Of a DNA stretch of 64,000 nucleotides, positions 46,707 through 57,789 are shown piece after piece. Made by a program: the position numbers and the translations under genes. The stretch lies in contig CM069436.1 in the NCBI GenBank assembly GCA_035610365.1, positions 56,621,505 to 56,685,504 on the forward strand, read 5' to 3'. Below the pieces are notes generated by a model that searched no databases, was not told where the DNA came from, and saw only the letters and a list, made by a program, of their open reading frames with translations. The stretch is from Aquatica leii (taxonomy: Eukaryota; Arthropoda; Insecta; Coleoptera; Lampyridae). Each line of letters begins with the position of its first letter. The stretch's first letter is position 1.

Positions 46707-46858
46707 GCGAAGTAATAACATTCTGCTGAACTTTCATTGTTTATTATTTTAAAATGAATATACACAACGTTTCGTTGTGGTATCTGCAATCGAAACGTTG
46801 TGTATATTCATTTTAAAATAATAAACAATGAAAGTTCAGCAGAATGTTATTACTTCGC
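46707..46858. repeat. Perfect 68-bp inverted repeat (hairpin)
   Basis: Arms 46707-46774 and 46791-46858 are exact reverse complements separated by 16 nt. A 14-bp direct repeat (CATAATTATTTTTG, 46668-46681 and 46858-46871) brackets the structure. It lies within the right part of the Harbinger element. Perfect arms in otherwise decayed DNA imply a recent origin, for example template switching, or a small foldback insertion. Confidence 0.97.
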
Positions 46859-47233
46859 ATAATTATTTTTGTTTAATGATTATTTTTTTAATAATTTTGT
46901 ATTAAACGAAACTTGAATTAAACGTAGCTATAATTTATTAGTTAGTTTTGACTGTAAAATCATGAACTTTTTGTTATTGAAAAAGTTTAATTATAGGTTA
47001 ACCAGTCAAATATCGCCAATTAGATAATCTTTTGTTAACAAGAGTTTAATCGGAGATTATAGTTTTGTGCAACGCAAAATACAGTTAATTGACCGTTAAT
47101 CTCTGATTAACGTCAACTTCAATTAAATATTTAATTGACGGTTAATGGCCCGTTAAACTACAATTAAAAGATAATCATGCTTTAATCGAAGATTAAACTC
47201 CAATTAACAGTCAATTATCTTTTGTGCAACCCG

Positions 47234-47618
47234 CTATTATACTTTGAAATATTGAAATTTATGTGTTAACCTAAAATCTCATACAAAATTATCTCTTAAT
47301 ACCTTCATAAGTAAATAACTTTAAATTATTACAACCGTTTTATTTTATCTTAGCATCAAAATTTGAAGTTCAATGTTTAGGTTTTGATTTCTTTTTCATG
47401 TAACGTCAACTTACGATGCAGAGATACCAAATTTGAAAAAACTAACCTTAGTTAGTTAGTGTAAGTACTTGCTTATTCTTACACGGATTTTAGTGTAAGA
47501 GTCGCTAATTCTCATGTCGAAATAAAGAAAATAAATAACGATATTGTTTGTATTATTGAATTTGCTTTTTCTGACAAGTACGTTAATCATCAAATCATAG
47601 CACATTTAAAATATATTG
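47234..47618. other. Non-coding DNA
   Basis: AT-rich. It has a small hairpin CTTACAC...GTGTAAG (about 47487-47508), and nothing else is recognised. Confidence 0.45.
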
Positions 47619-47797
47619 ACGGTCTAATTCTAATACCCCGTATCTCGCTAAAACGAAATTTTACAGATAACCGGTTACTACAATGATTTTTACTCACGCA
47701 GTATTAGATTTGGGATATTGCAGTGATGAAAATACATCTCTTACAAATAATGCTCAATATTGTTGCAGATATGTCGTATTAGAATTAGACCGTTGAT
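47613..47797. mobile_element. Short MITE-like inverted-repeat unit
   Basis: ACGGTCTAATTCTAATAC (47619-47636) and its exact complement (47776-47793) enclose 139 bp. Similarity continues imperfectly inward (CGTATCTC versus ACATATCTGC). Size (~175 bp), perfect 18-bp ends and lack of coding sequence fit a MITE. No target duplication is certain. Confidence 0.6.
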
Positions 47798-47799
47798 AT

Positions 47800-48883
47800 G
47801 TTGTAATATTGTACTGTACGTGCACAAAAATTAAATTTATGCGTTTCTGCGTAGAGATATAGTCGGTTTAAAACAAGAGCGTGATAAGTCAAAAATGAAA
47901 ACATTCATGTCACGTCAAATAAAATGCTACAATGCTAAGAATTTATTCCGAATAAGAGGATGTTTTAAGGTAGTATGAAGAATAGTAATTTTCTATTCTC
48001 GCGCGCAGCAACACCTAATTTCACAATAAACGTGCGTTTTTTTTTAAATTTTTATTGAGTTTCTTTTATTAGAAAACGTATAAAAATAAAGCATATTTAT
48101 TATGAAAAACAAAACAAAAAACAAACAAAATTGCCAGAATGCTTGTAAATTATTATAAAAAGCATAATAATAACGTGGAGCAACATTTTTTTCAATTAAA
48201 GAAAGTATTCCCTTTTTCTTTGCCTCTAAAATGCTTACTTTCATACATACATACATACGTTTTTTTTAAAATCAGACGCAATTACAATATTTTTTTTTGA
48301 CGTCTCGTATTTAAATTAACAGTAGAAAATTGTTTCTGCTCATAAGAATTTTTGCAAAAAAGTAGATCCCAACATAACCCTTTCCTACTATTATGACTTT
48401 TATGTCTGTGACTTTAACTAATTCGCCTTTTGTGTTCTTAAATAGGTTAATGCTTATCTGATCTAGAAGATCGTTAAAGTCAAAAACTCATTCTACGCAC
48501 ATATGGCTTGTTATGAAATATTTATGGGTGATTGTGCGAATATTCTTTAATTTTGCAAACAGCAAATAAATACAAACGAAAAACATACTTCATGTATGGT
48601 TCATTAAATAATTAGAGTTCGAAATATTTCTCTTCATATAATGATTTATAGTCTCCGAAACTGTCTTATTACCTTCTATAGATTCCTTTTTTGCCTCAGA
48701 TCGGCAGTAGTGATTTTCAATACACGGTATCAAATTAATATGAATCATTATATACACTTTAAAAACTGATGCATCCTTAGCATGTTTTCCCTTCTTTTCT
48801 GGCTGCAATATCTTCTTGTTTTTCTTGCATAATGTGTATATATTTATTCTATTAATTTCTAATGCGGTTGTCAATATTGCTTT
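47800..48883. other. AT-rich non-coding DNA
   Basis: No gene recognised. A (CATA)n run lies at 48242-48257. The 94-codon minus-strand frame 48590-48874 is lysine- and asparagine-rich and unassigned. Confidence 0.45.
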
Positions 48884-49023
48884 ACAGATGATTATAAGCG
48901 ACTTTCGGCTTAGACCGCGTCGTAGTAAAACACCTAGACTTAGGATTGGTCATAGTCTCTTCTTGAGAGCCAAAACAAGAAGTAGAACTTGGCTTTTGCC
49001 GTATTGTCGTTTGTGAACCTACA

Positions 49024-49166
49024 CGTAAGCTCTTTTGGCTAAAGTATGCAAACAGTATTCTTCTGTACAGGATGGTGGTAAAAGAGTTTAAGTTAGACGC
49101 CGAATCTCACCACCATCCTGTACAGAAGAATACTGTTTTGCATACTTTAGCCAAAAAAGCTATACG
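49024..49166. repeat. Imperfect 55-bp inverted repeat in Penelope-like element
   Basis: Arms 49024-49078 and 49110-49166, with about four differences and a 31-nt spacer. It marks the junction between the inverted partial copy and the direct copy. Confidence 0.9.
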
Positions 49167-49275
49167 TGTGTCAGATAATGAAAATCTACAAAAGAAAAAG
49201 GAAACACTGTTGGAGTCCCTACAGAAAATGGATACGGGTTCAAAGAGATCCAAAACGCATGGAAAAGAGCAATAA
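49072..49275 (+). pseudogene. Penelope-like protein, RT-to-endonuclease linker
   Basis: LDAESHHHPVQKNTVLHTLA matches the His-rich S-H-H-P-x-Q-K block found after the RT of Penelope-like proteins. It is followed by a charged helix. The frame stops at 49273, a few bases before the endonuclease frame opens in a different phase. Confidence 0.75.
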
Positions 49276-49295
49276 ATCCAAAAGTCAAAAAAGAC

Positions 49296-49605
49296 TTGTC
49301 AACTCCTACTAGCACCGCTTATTTACCATGCTGTATGGGTTCGACAGACAAAATAAGCAGGGTGCTAAAGAAACATAATATTAAAACTGTCTTTACGACT
49401 AAGAATACCCTGAACACCTGGTTTACATCTGCTAAAGACAAACAAGGGGCTCTAAAACATGCTGGAGTTTACAAAATTCCTTGTTCCTATGGATTAAGTT
49501 ATATAGGACAGACGGGACGCTATATTAAAGTTAGAGTAAAAGAACATATGGCTGACTGCAAACACCGCAGAGTTATTAAATCAGCAGTGGCAGAACACGT
49601 GTAGA
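49296..49605 (+). pseudogene. Penelope-like GIY-YIG endonuclease
   Basis: PCCMGSTDKISRVLKKHNIK is the conserved lead-in block. The nuclease follows with GVYKIPC, YIGQTGR and KEHMADCKH. The GIY-YIG motif appears as G-V-Y and Y-I-G with the downstream Arg, Glu and His. A TAG at 49602-49604 cuts it; related sequence (HTLNFDQTKVLSQ-like) continues to about 49790. The domain nicks DNA to start target-primed reverse transcription in this class. Confidence 0.85.
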
Positions 49606-49869
49606 ACCAAGGACACACGCTGAACTTTGACCAAACTAAAGTACTTTCCCAGACTAATCCGCGAAGCTGTGGAAATAGAAAAACATTCATGTAATATGAA
49701 CCGAGAAGACGGTTTAAGACTCAGCAAATCTTGGCTACCAGTATTATATCTTCTAAGACAAAGATATACCTTCTTAGTAGTCAATCGGTAACGGAAAGAT
49801 AAGGTCCGTTAATCACGCTAATCGCTATTGGTATAAATACCGTCATTTACACTTTTTGTTTTAGTGACA

Positions 49870-49925
49870 TTTACCACTCTGAAGATGCTAGCTGCAATGT
49901 CTTGCGAAACGTCAGTTTGTTTGGG
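49870..49925 (+). ncRNA. Hammerhead-like motif in Penelope terminal region
   Basis: CTGAAGA (49879-49885) and GAAAC (49906-49910) match both halves of the hammerhead core CUGANGA...GAAA. They are separated by 20 nt that could hold stem II, but the pairing is weak here. Active hammerheads are known from Penelope-like terminal repeats. This copy may be degraded. Confidence 0.4.
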
Positions 49926-50119
49926 TCTACGAACGAGAATACAGCAAAGACTTCATGTTTTGGCTCTCAAGAAGATACTAGGACCAAGCCTAAGTCTGGG
50001 TATTTAACTACGACGCGGTCTAAGCCGAAAGTCGCTTATAATCATAAACATAACAACCGCGAAAGCTTAAGATTTTATAGCTTTATGGATGTTCATTTTT
50101 GGCCATTTATATCTAGATA

Positions 50120-50700
50120 GAAATCATTATTAATGCCACGGTGACCCAGGTCATTTTTATATCAATATTTTGGTGTAACTGTTGCCATGCAAGATATCAA
50201 ATCATGTTTTCTTTGGAGTTAAAGCCACAGTGGTTTGTTACATTTCCTTTGTTGATGATTAATAACATGGCGTTTTTTGAAATCATTTTTTCAGGCGTAG
50301 TCACCCCTTTAGCAGATTTACTGGATGATGACGACGATAAGTCACTATTATTACGTAAAAAATTTCGATCAGCTACTGAATCATCGGAGTCAAAAAAAGT
50401 TATAAGTTTTTTTCTTTATTATTTGAAGCAGCACTGTTCCTGTCTTCATTACCATTATGCAAATGACCTTCATATTAAAATTTTGACAAACCGGCTTCTA
50501 CCAACAAATACATTATTGATTTTATAATAACGCATTAATAGCTCAGTTTTTAATGTTGTTAACGTATTCAATTTAAACTTAATTGCAGGTTATTTCTATT
50601 TGTTCAACAATAGTTTCTAGTTTTGATATTAGCTGAATAATAACTTCTTCTAAATTAACATTATTTTTTTAGTTTTATTTCCAGTTTTATTGCACCCATC
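50120..50700. other. Unassigned DNA with a 128-codon frame
   Basis: A plus-strand frame (50141-50527) contains a DLLDDDDDKSLLLRKKF acidic-basic stretch, but the rest is AT-driven. I do not recognise it. Confidence 0.3.
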
Positions 50701-50769
50701 CAATAAAACTACCATAGAAACAACGACGTCATCAATTTTTATCTACATAAATATATGGTTTAACAATGA

Positions 50770-51397
50770 TACAGGTAACTGCGTGTAACAGTTACCATTA
50801 ATAGCCATACCAAAACTAACAGCAAAGTCTACAACTTTTCGTTTAGTCTCTATATTTTCGGCAGTTATCCCGGAAACAATCCTTCTTGCAATGTTTACCT
50901 TATTTCCAACAAATTATTTAATTTAAATAGCGGCCACTGTATCAAATTTCTAGCTACCATGTCTCTTCAGCGTCAGTAAAGTCGCTGACGTTCTTCGGAA
51001 GCAGTGTCGAGTGAACATATGAGGGTTTGAGAAACGTGACGGTCGTTATAAAAATTTTCGCAGAAATATTTATGCCAACACACTAACATTTACCCAAACA
51101 AAAAAACAAAAACAGCTTATTATAGCCAACCTTTTTAGAGCACAGGGCAAGGTATTTTTTAAATAACCTTATACAATTCACAACACAACCATCCGGAATG
51201 CGTAATTTTATACGTTTGTACGTCGTTGTTTCTTTAATATGCACTACCAAAATGACGCACTCTTCGGTAACATCTTTAACACACAGGTTGTACATCTCTA
51301 CTCTCTTGCATGTCGCACTTATTCCAAATATTCCATGAAAAATAACAATTATCAAAATTAAGACTTTTAAGCGAATAAAAATTAGAAAGTTACCCAA
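50770..51397 (-). pseudogene. Crypton-like tyrosine recombinase, decayed
   Basis: Minus strand. 51397-51083 is open for 104 residues and resembles the catalytic-domain start of Crypton/DUF3504-type recombinases: LVVHIKETTTYKRIKLRIPD then LFKKYLALCSKKVGYNKLF and a G-K-C block. Downstream in another frame (about 51020-50970) is R-H-C-F-R-R-T-S-A-T, the His-x-x-Arg box of tyrosine recombinases. The catalytic Tyr region should follow near 50930-50880 but is not readable. Frameshifts and stops separate the blocks. The N-terminal hydrophobic start of the open frame could be mistaken for a signal peptide. Confidence 0.6.
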
Positions 51398-51419
51398 TAT
51401 AATACACCAACTTTTATCA

Positions 51420-52800
51420 TGATATATGTATCATCAAGGGCTTCTACTAAGAATTGATCAAGTTGAGCACGAGAACATACTTCTTTTCAGAAACGCACAG
51501 ACGTTGTGGAACTGGAATATATTGATGTTTTCCTTTATCTTCAGCATGTATTTAAGTTTGGAAAACAAACATCATAATGATAAAGCTCTTGGGCTAAAAA
51601 AATACCACAATTAACTTTTTCAATTGCTCTTTATAGCAAAAACAACAAAATGTACTTTTAGAAAGTTAACGAATTTCTTATTGGTGGACTGGTAATTTGA
51701 ATAATTTAAAAATTGACCAATAACAATGAATTTTCTTAACAATTTAAAAATTTACCGATTCTATAATTTTTTTTCCTATTGATATTAAACAAAATGCGCT
51801 ACTGACTAAAAAAAAGCATTAAAAATAATAAACTTTACTATGACATGAATCTTCTCTCTAGTCTTAACTGATTTATAACGCTAATAATATTTACAATAGC
51901 TTGACTGTTGATACAATTTCAACATTCAAAATTTACTCAAATTTTATTTTACATACTTTCGTCTTATGTTGATAACTTTATAGTGAAGTCGTTTATGACT
52001 TAAACTAGTAATTGCTGATAGTTTTTATTATAAAACTTTATAAATCACGTTTATTAAATTATTTCGTTTATGCATTTTAAAATTTGAACATAAATTATCA
52101 GTTTAGTACAACATCTGTATTTGCTTTTGGTGACCACCGCGGCTTTTTGCGACTAAGGGTAGCTTTGTCGGTGTCGTAAGAGTTGTGTTTCTTGTAAATC
52201 ATGCCTGCATTAAAACCGCAAAAATTTTTGTATTGAAATGATTTGCTTAATAACTTATAATAGCCAATAAACTATTACCTTAAAACGTTGCAAGATAAAG
52301 AAAAGTTGCACATAAACATTTTTATAGAAGACCAAAAAAGTCGGCGGAAGGGTACAATTACCTTCAATAGTTTAAAAAATACACGTGTGCAAAGTTGCAC
52401 AAAAATTACTTTAAAATTCTGTAACTGTTAAACTATAAGATATAATTATACACTCCCGCAAACTTTTTTGTAGTAACTTTTGTGCTCAATAAATTGTTTA
52501 TGTGCAATTTTCATCTATATTGTACCGTTTTTGCGTACAAGGCGGAAGCTCGCGCGAATCTATTTCCTCAATTACTATCATCATTTTTCATTACTGCTGA
52601 GTGAAATTAAGAATTATTATATTTTTAAAACATACAACAAATCATAAGGAATATCTTTTTTAATAATAATAAACACTGCATCCGAAAAATACAAAAAATG
52701 AATTGAAATTGGGCACCACCGCAAGTTCCAGATTTGTTTCATCTGAGCGTTTCATCGTTTCGTTACACAAGCCTTTGAATCCGCTCCCTATAAGTGTTTT
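51420..52800. other. AT-rich non-coding DNA
   Basis: No gene recognised. Weak foldback potential between 52302-52412 and 52470-52515 (TGCACATAAAC/GTTTATGTGCA and related) is too diverged to define an element. Confidence 0.4.
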
Positions 52801-52811
52801 CAACACTAAAA

Positions 52812-53130
52812 GATGTACAGACTATGTGGAGAAGAAACGGAGGGCCTTAATCACATAAGAAATAAATGCAGAGAGTTAAGAGAAGAAGATAATAAAGCAG
52901 AGGAAATCTTCGAAGAAAACGGAAAAGGAGTGGAGTGGATGAAAGAAGTATAGAGAAGGAGGAAAAAGTTCAGAGGAGAAGAGGAAAAATGAAATGAAAA
53001 AAATGTAACAATGTAAATAGAATGTAATGTAGTGTAAATGCAAAAAAAGGGGCAAATTGTAATTAGGGGAAACTAAGTAAGTAATCACATATAGTTAAAC
53101 TATGTATATGCTAAATAAAAAAGTTGCTTT
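52812..53130 (+). mobile_element. 5'-truncated LINE 3' end
   Basis: The frame begins in a LINE ORF2 C-terminus: a C-x2-to-3-C-like start then YRLCGEETEGLNHIRNKC, the C-C-H-C zinc-binding tail. A highly charged end follows and stops at 52951-52953. The 3' UTR is purine-rich, then has ATGTAA-type words, ending near a TAAATAAAAAAG run at about 53112. It is dead on arrival by 5' truncation, the usual fate of LINE insertions. Confidence 0.7.
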
Positions 53131-53139
53131 TTGTAGTTA

Positions 53140-54870
53140 ATGTTTGTTTTTCTTATCTGCAAAACAAATCAAATATTATAAAAAAAATTAGTATTGTGTT
53201 GCCACAGAAAATTTTCTATTGCTATACTGATACTCTATTTGCTTATATTTTCATTATAAATTGTTATCAAATGAAATGTTTTAGTGTTTCTGTAACACGT
53301 ATTTAGTTTTATGATTCAATGGGATTTACTCATATTGCAATTTGTTTCTTACATATTGTGTGAGCGTGTGTATCTAGTGAAAATCTAAGATTTCTTAAAA
53401 TTGGAAAGAATGGTTTTAAAGATTTTATAAATTTAAATACTAGAGCAATATTTAATTTGGAGTTGGTAGTATTTGTTAGTAGTACATGTAGTATATAAAC
53501 TATTATAAGGTTTTAAATTGATTGTTAAAGGGGACAGATTTTGCTACTAATAAATGTATAGGGTAATCCAACACCATAACCTACTGCCGTCAAAAGATAT
53601 TTTGTTTTTTCCTAAACTTAAATTTAATAGTAAGCTAATCTAGCACATTGCCAGTTATGTCATTGGTTTAATTGTCAAATTTAATTGTATGACAGAGATA
53701 TAATAATCTACTGCATTACCATATTACTAAAATAAAATAAAATGACTTCTGTAGTACATTTTGGCAGCGAACGGACAGCAATCTGGGTAGCCTTAAGGTG
53801 CCAATATTAATTCTGTCATCTTTTCAATTTCATTTTTTTTATCAAAAAAAAAATAAATTTTGCAAAAAACGTCAGAAAAAATAATATATGTAACTCTTGT
53901 CAAAACTCTCATAACTCACTTTCATGCAGCGCTCGCCTACTTCTTTGCATCTCATTAACATTCACTATTCATTAGTAACATAAATTATTATTATTAACAA
54001 ATTCATTGTGTTTAATGTTTAAAAAATATTTTTTGGCGTATGTGATAAATGGTCATGTAGTTTTTTTTTATTTGTTTTTGTTGTTTCATTAATATGTTTT
54101 TAAAGCTAAAAAAAAATTAAAAAAATATATTTGTGTTTTATTAAGTGTGAGTTTGGGTAAAACTTGTAACTTATTATCTGTATGCCCTTAAAATAAATGT
54201 CAGTTGATTGTGTAACTAAATGACATTTATTATAAACGTAATGTTGTCTACACAAAATAAAGTTACAACATGACATTTATTTTTCTAAAACTTTTCGGTC
54301 TCTTTAATAAAGTTGACAGCACGTTTTTGTACTGTGCTAAAATAAATAATAATTTTAAATTATTATAAATATTTAATATTTTAAAGTAAATTTGAATTAA
54401 AGCTACTGATCTTGCAATAGCAAGCGTATATAACCCTTTTGTTTCCATCCTTTTGTTTCGTTTTTCTAGTATTTTATAGCCGCAAACCGAACGACCGCTT
54501 CTTGTGAATAAGCAACGTTTCTTCTGTTGAGTTTATTTGACAGATTTTTGACTTAATATTTTTTTTATTAAGAAACCGTTTTAGATTTTTTAATTACTAT
54601 TTCGTCAATTAGCATTTACAATTTTTTGCGTAAATTTACTTCATAACAACATATTATAGATAGTTAAATGCATAACTTTTTTATTAAAAAAAATACGTGC
54701 ATTAGTAATAACGTACATATTGTATATAGTAAAGTTATTTATTGTGAGGTTTTAATACTTTAATTAAATTAAAAGCCTCAGTAATTTGTAGGTGTAGGCG
54801 TTCAATAATTGAATGTAAGCTTTCATCAACAAGATGATTAAAGTAAGATTCAACAAGATCAAGAAGATCG
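53140..54870. other. AT-rich non-coding DNA
   Basis: No gene recognised. Three copies of TGACATTTATT or its complement occur in 54190-54283. Confidence 0.4.
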
Positions 54871-54924
54871 AACAACTTGTATCTACAAATACAGACCGGC
54901 TACACAAACTACAAATTAAGGAAA

Positions 54925-55085
54925 TCTTCAAACTTTAGCGTAGTTATGAAAAAGTTATATATAGGACAATCTGAAAGCAGTATACAGTGCAAAATAAAAG
55001 AATATCGGACAGACGCACAACAAATTTACATTAAAAAATTAACAATCGCAGAACACTTACCCAAGCAACATTTTGTAACCGTAAT
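54925..55085 (+). pseudogene. Second Penelope-like GIY-YIG fragment
   Basis: Within an 89-codon frame (54877-55146), KLYIGQSESSIQCKIKEYRT and KLTIAEHL match the Y-I-G...R...E-H part of the Penelope-type endonuclease. The upstream G-V/I-Y and Cys block are eroded. It differs strongly from the copy at 49.3 kb, so it is another family. No terminal repeats were seen. Confidence 0.65.
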
Positions 55086-55539
55086 TATTGGTATATTATA
55101 TTACTATAATTTTAATCGTGCATTTAAACTACTGTTTCTAATTTAATCAACGTTGAAGAATTAGTTGCCAATTATAAGTAAACAAATTTTAAATTGATTT
55201 TATTTTCTTCTAGGATAAAATGGAATTTGATTGCAAGGACATTACAATATTACACACAGTGATCAGAAAGTGTAAATGAGATCGCCATTGCGAACACCTA
55301 TAATCTTTAAAAAACCAGTCTAGATTATCATCATTGAACCGATTATAATTGCACATGTGAATTTGTAGCCTAATACAAATATTTAACTAAGAATTACGTA
55401 GACCCATTAAACTATAACATGAGGAATATCTTAATCCGCCATGGTCTTTTAACACAAAGACATTTTTCTCGTTACAAAATTTATGCATTTACTATTTACA
55501 AAATTTATAAATAATAGACATAATCCGCTTTTTTTGAAA

Positions 55540-56120
55540 ATTTGCCGTACAAACCTGTTTACTGGTACCTACTTGCAACAGATGTAAAAATTCTTTTATT
55601 ATATCTTTTTTGTTTGAATTTACTTCTATAAGAAACTATAAAAATTTAAATAATGTACATTTATTATAACTTTTTATATATCTGTAACAAAAATCTTGGA
55701 TAAATTCCTTAACAAAGCGGTTATAAAGTAGTTTCAAATAATGGTAATAAGCATGTTTTCAAAACAGTTACATAGCAGTTGCTGTAAACGGTAACTACAA
55801 TGTTACAAATCAATTACAAAACCGTGATGATAAACCATTGCAGAAACGATTCAGAATATGTAGGTAAACATGATTTGTAAAAAACCGTTATAGCAACGCT
55901 GCAAAACAGTTACAAAGTAGTAATTGCAACGGTTTCAGACACGTTGTAAAACTGTAAAAATATTACTGCAGTTACCTTGCAACTGACCAAATCCGGTATT
56001 GACAACGTATCAGGAAAGCCTCAACAACTATTCTGTAACTAGATACCTTACTGAAACCTTAGTTGGAAGAGAGTTTTACAACCGTTTTGTAACTGATTTT
56101 TGCTACTTGGGTTACACTAT
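55540..56120. mobile_element. MITE-like stretch rich in AACAGTTACA/AACCGTT words
   Basis: From about 55740 to 56105 the sequence repeats motifs such as AAACAGTTACA, AAAACCGT, GCAACGGTTTC and ACAACCGTTTTGTAACTG in both orientations. It ends with CTACTTGGGTTAC (56105-56117), which resembles the TTTACTGGGTA terminus of the TIR element at 29764-30952. It may be a diverged relative of that element. The left boundary is uncertain. Confidence 0.4.
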
Positions 56121-56482
56121 TAAGAAAAACCATGCCATTAACTATGATGACGAAACACTTGCTGGAAATAATGAAGAACAGCAACAACTTTAACAGGTTG
56201 ACTGCCGCAGCAGTTACTAACATTGCGTTTCTTCTGGTCAGTCCAATTTTATTCTTGATTAAGATGGATGTAATTAGTAATTGTCAATTAATGTACTTTT
56301 TTGCAAAAAAACCTATTTTTTTCCCGTTTTGAGCTGAGAAGCACTATATGATTCACGTGGTTCATATACCTTTGCACTAATGGCATTGTGAGTCAGATCC
56401 TGTTTCTCACACAGATTCATACGTTAACAAGTTGAGTTGTGTAACATAGTTTCGTGTTGTCAGAATACGTGTTTATAAAAAA

Positions 56483-57770
56483 ATGAGTTACGAGAAAGAA
56501 CAAGGGAAGCTGAAAATTCTAATGGAGGAATGTCTCTCTGATGAAGATGTTAATAAGCCATGCGAAAATTGGGGAGATAAATATGTTCAAGAGTGCTCTA
56601 ATAATTTTTTTTATGGTAATGATGACGAACCGCTTTGTTCATGCTTAAAAGTTGTTAATGAGCCAAGCAATTCTGTTAGTGACAAAGGCACTTCTGACAG
56701 TGTATTGGACACAATAAAAAACGTAATTAAAAATGACGTGCAATAAAGTGATACCAAAACAAATGTACGTAAAAGAGGAAATGCATGGTGAATATTTTGA
56801 TAAATCTTGTTACAATTTCTTTAGATTATTTTTAACCGAAAAAGTGCTAAAATTAATTGTTTTAGAAACAAACAGATATGCAGGCCAGTGTACAGCATCA
56901 GCTAGATTGCCAAAAGCCCGAATGGAAAATTGACATGATAGAAATCATAAGAAAATGAAATCTATGACAGCAAAATAAAAGATGTAATGCCTCGAAATCG
57001 ATTTCAGCTCATGCTCAAAACATGGCATTTTAATAATAACGTAGTGACAGAAAACAGATTGCAAAAAAGCTTGCCTCTAATAAATTTATTAATTTAAAAT
57101 TTTCAAAAGCCTGTTGTTCTAAAACAGAATGTATCAGAAAAACTTTAGTTTCTTTTAAGTTTTTGTAGTATATAACTAATAAACGGCATAAATTTGGTAT
57201 AAAGGTTTATAAATTATGCCTTAAAAAAGATATACGCAAGACCTCAAAGTTTACTGTGGGAAAGGTAAAACATCAAATCAGTTCTCACTCGAAAAAGTGG
57301 TACTTTCCTCAACTTATGACCTATTAGATAAAAAACGTATCGTCTATACGGATAATTATCATGCTACAGTTTTCTTGACATATCAGGTAGAAAAGAAAAA
57401 CACTCACCTAGTACAAAACATACAGCCAAACTCAAAACAATAATTCGTTGCGGCAAAGAAAGTAAAAAACCAATATCAGTAATTAGTTATAATAAACATA
57501 AAACTAACTTTGATCTACCGGATGAAACAAAAACGTACACTACTTTACTACGACGAGGAGTTAAGTGGTATTGAAAACTAACCATTGAACTGATTATAGG
57601 TCTAAGAAATTCTGGTTTTGAGGTTAACTAAAATATAGATAAAAATTGAAAAAAGCAAACACGCGTTGGAAGATGTAGATTGTAACAATCGTCGTAGGTG
57701 CATTGTATGTTACAAACAACCTGCAAACACCCGGAAAACATTACTTAAAAAAAATCATATTTAAGTATTA
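56483..57770 (+). pseudogene. piggyBac transposase, decayed
   Basis: An acidic N-terminal frame (56483-56746) is followed, in other frames, by FFRLFLTEKVLKLIVLETNRYA (56815-56885). Then come MPRNRFQLMLKTWHFNNN (56985-57040), KFGIKVYKLC (57190-57220) and VYTDNYHATVFL, which keeps a catalytic-type Asp (57330-57375). KPISVISYNKHKTNFDLPDE and TTLLRRGVKWY follow (57455-57570). The Cys-rich tail CNNRRRCIVCYKQPA is at 57680-57730. This order is diagnostic for piggyBac. Many shifts and stops are present. TTAA-flanked terminal repeats were not identified. Confidence 0.85.
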
Positions 57771-57789
57771 AGTTGACTGTATTATTTTA

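Larger units (their letters stand above)
39330..47233. mobile_element. PIF/Harbinger-type element split by a gypsy insertion
   Basis: The left end GGTTGCGCAGAAG (from 39331) is the imperfect complement of the right end CTTTTGTGCAACC (ending 47231). Both subterminal zones are packed with GATTAA/TTAATC words. A second, inner copy of the terminus (GCGTTGCACAAAAC at about 39404, complement TTTTGTGCAACGC at about 47063) lies inside each end. The minus strand carries a HARBI1-like transposase remnant. A 5.6-kb gypsy element interrupts it at 40324-45942, so the Harbinger itself is about 2.3 kb. The exact 3-bp target duplication was not resolved. Confidence 0.75.
48884..50075 (+). mobile_element. Penelope-like element with inverted partial copy
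   Basis: The plus-strand coding part (49072-49604) belongs to a Penelope-like retroelement with GIY-YIG endonuclease. The terminal region follows at 49860-50075, including a hammerhead-like motif. The first ~195 bp (48884-49078) are an inverted partial copy: 48885-48980 is the complement of about 49948-50041, and 49024-49078 the complement of 49110-49166. Inverted terminal repeats ('pLTR') and tail-to-tail joins are typical of this class. The RT core is missing (5' truncated). Confidence 0.8.

Noticed and set aside
48242-48257. (CATA)n run as a CRISPR-like or regulatory repeat
   Set aside because: Ordinary microsatellite; no CRISPR arrays or tRNA/rRNA genes were seen anywhere.
50141-50527. 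128-codon plus-strand frame
   Set aside because: AT-driven sequence apart from one acidic-basic stretch; no family recognised.
51340-51397. Signal-peptide-like start of the minus-strand frame 51083-51397
   Set aside because: The hydrophobic start is AT-driven and the rest matches a tyrosine recombinase domain, so a secreted protein is unlikely.
52302-52515. Foldback element
   Set aside because: Arms are short, diverged and not collinear enough.
54164-54283. Hairpin MITE with TGACATTTATT words
   Set aside because: The paired blocks are in the wrong order to form one hairpin.
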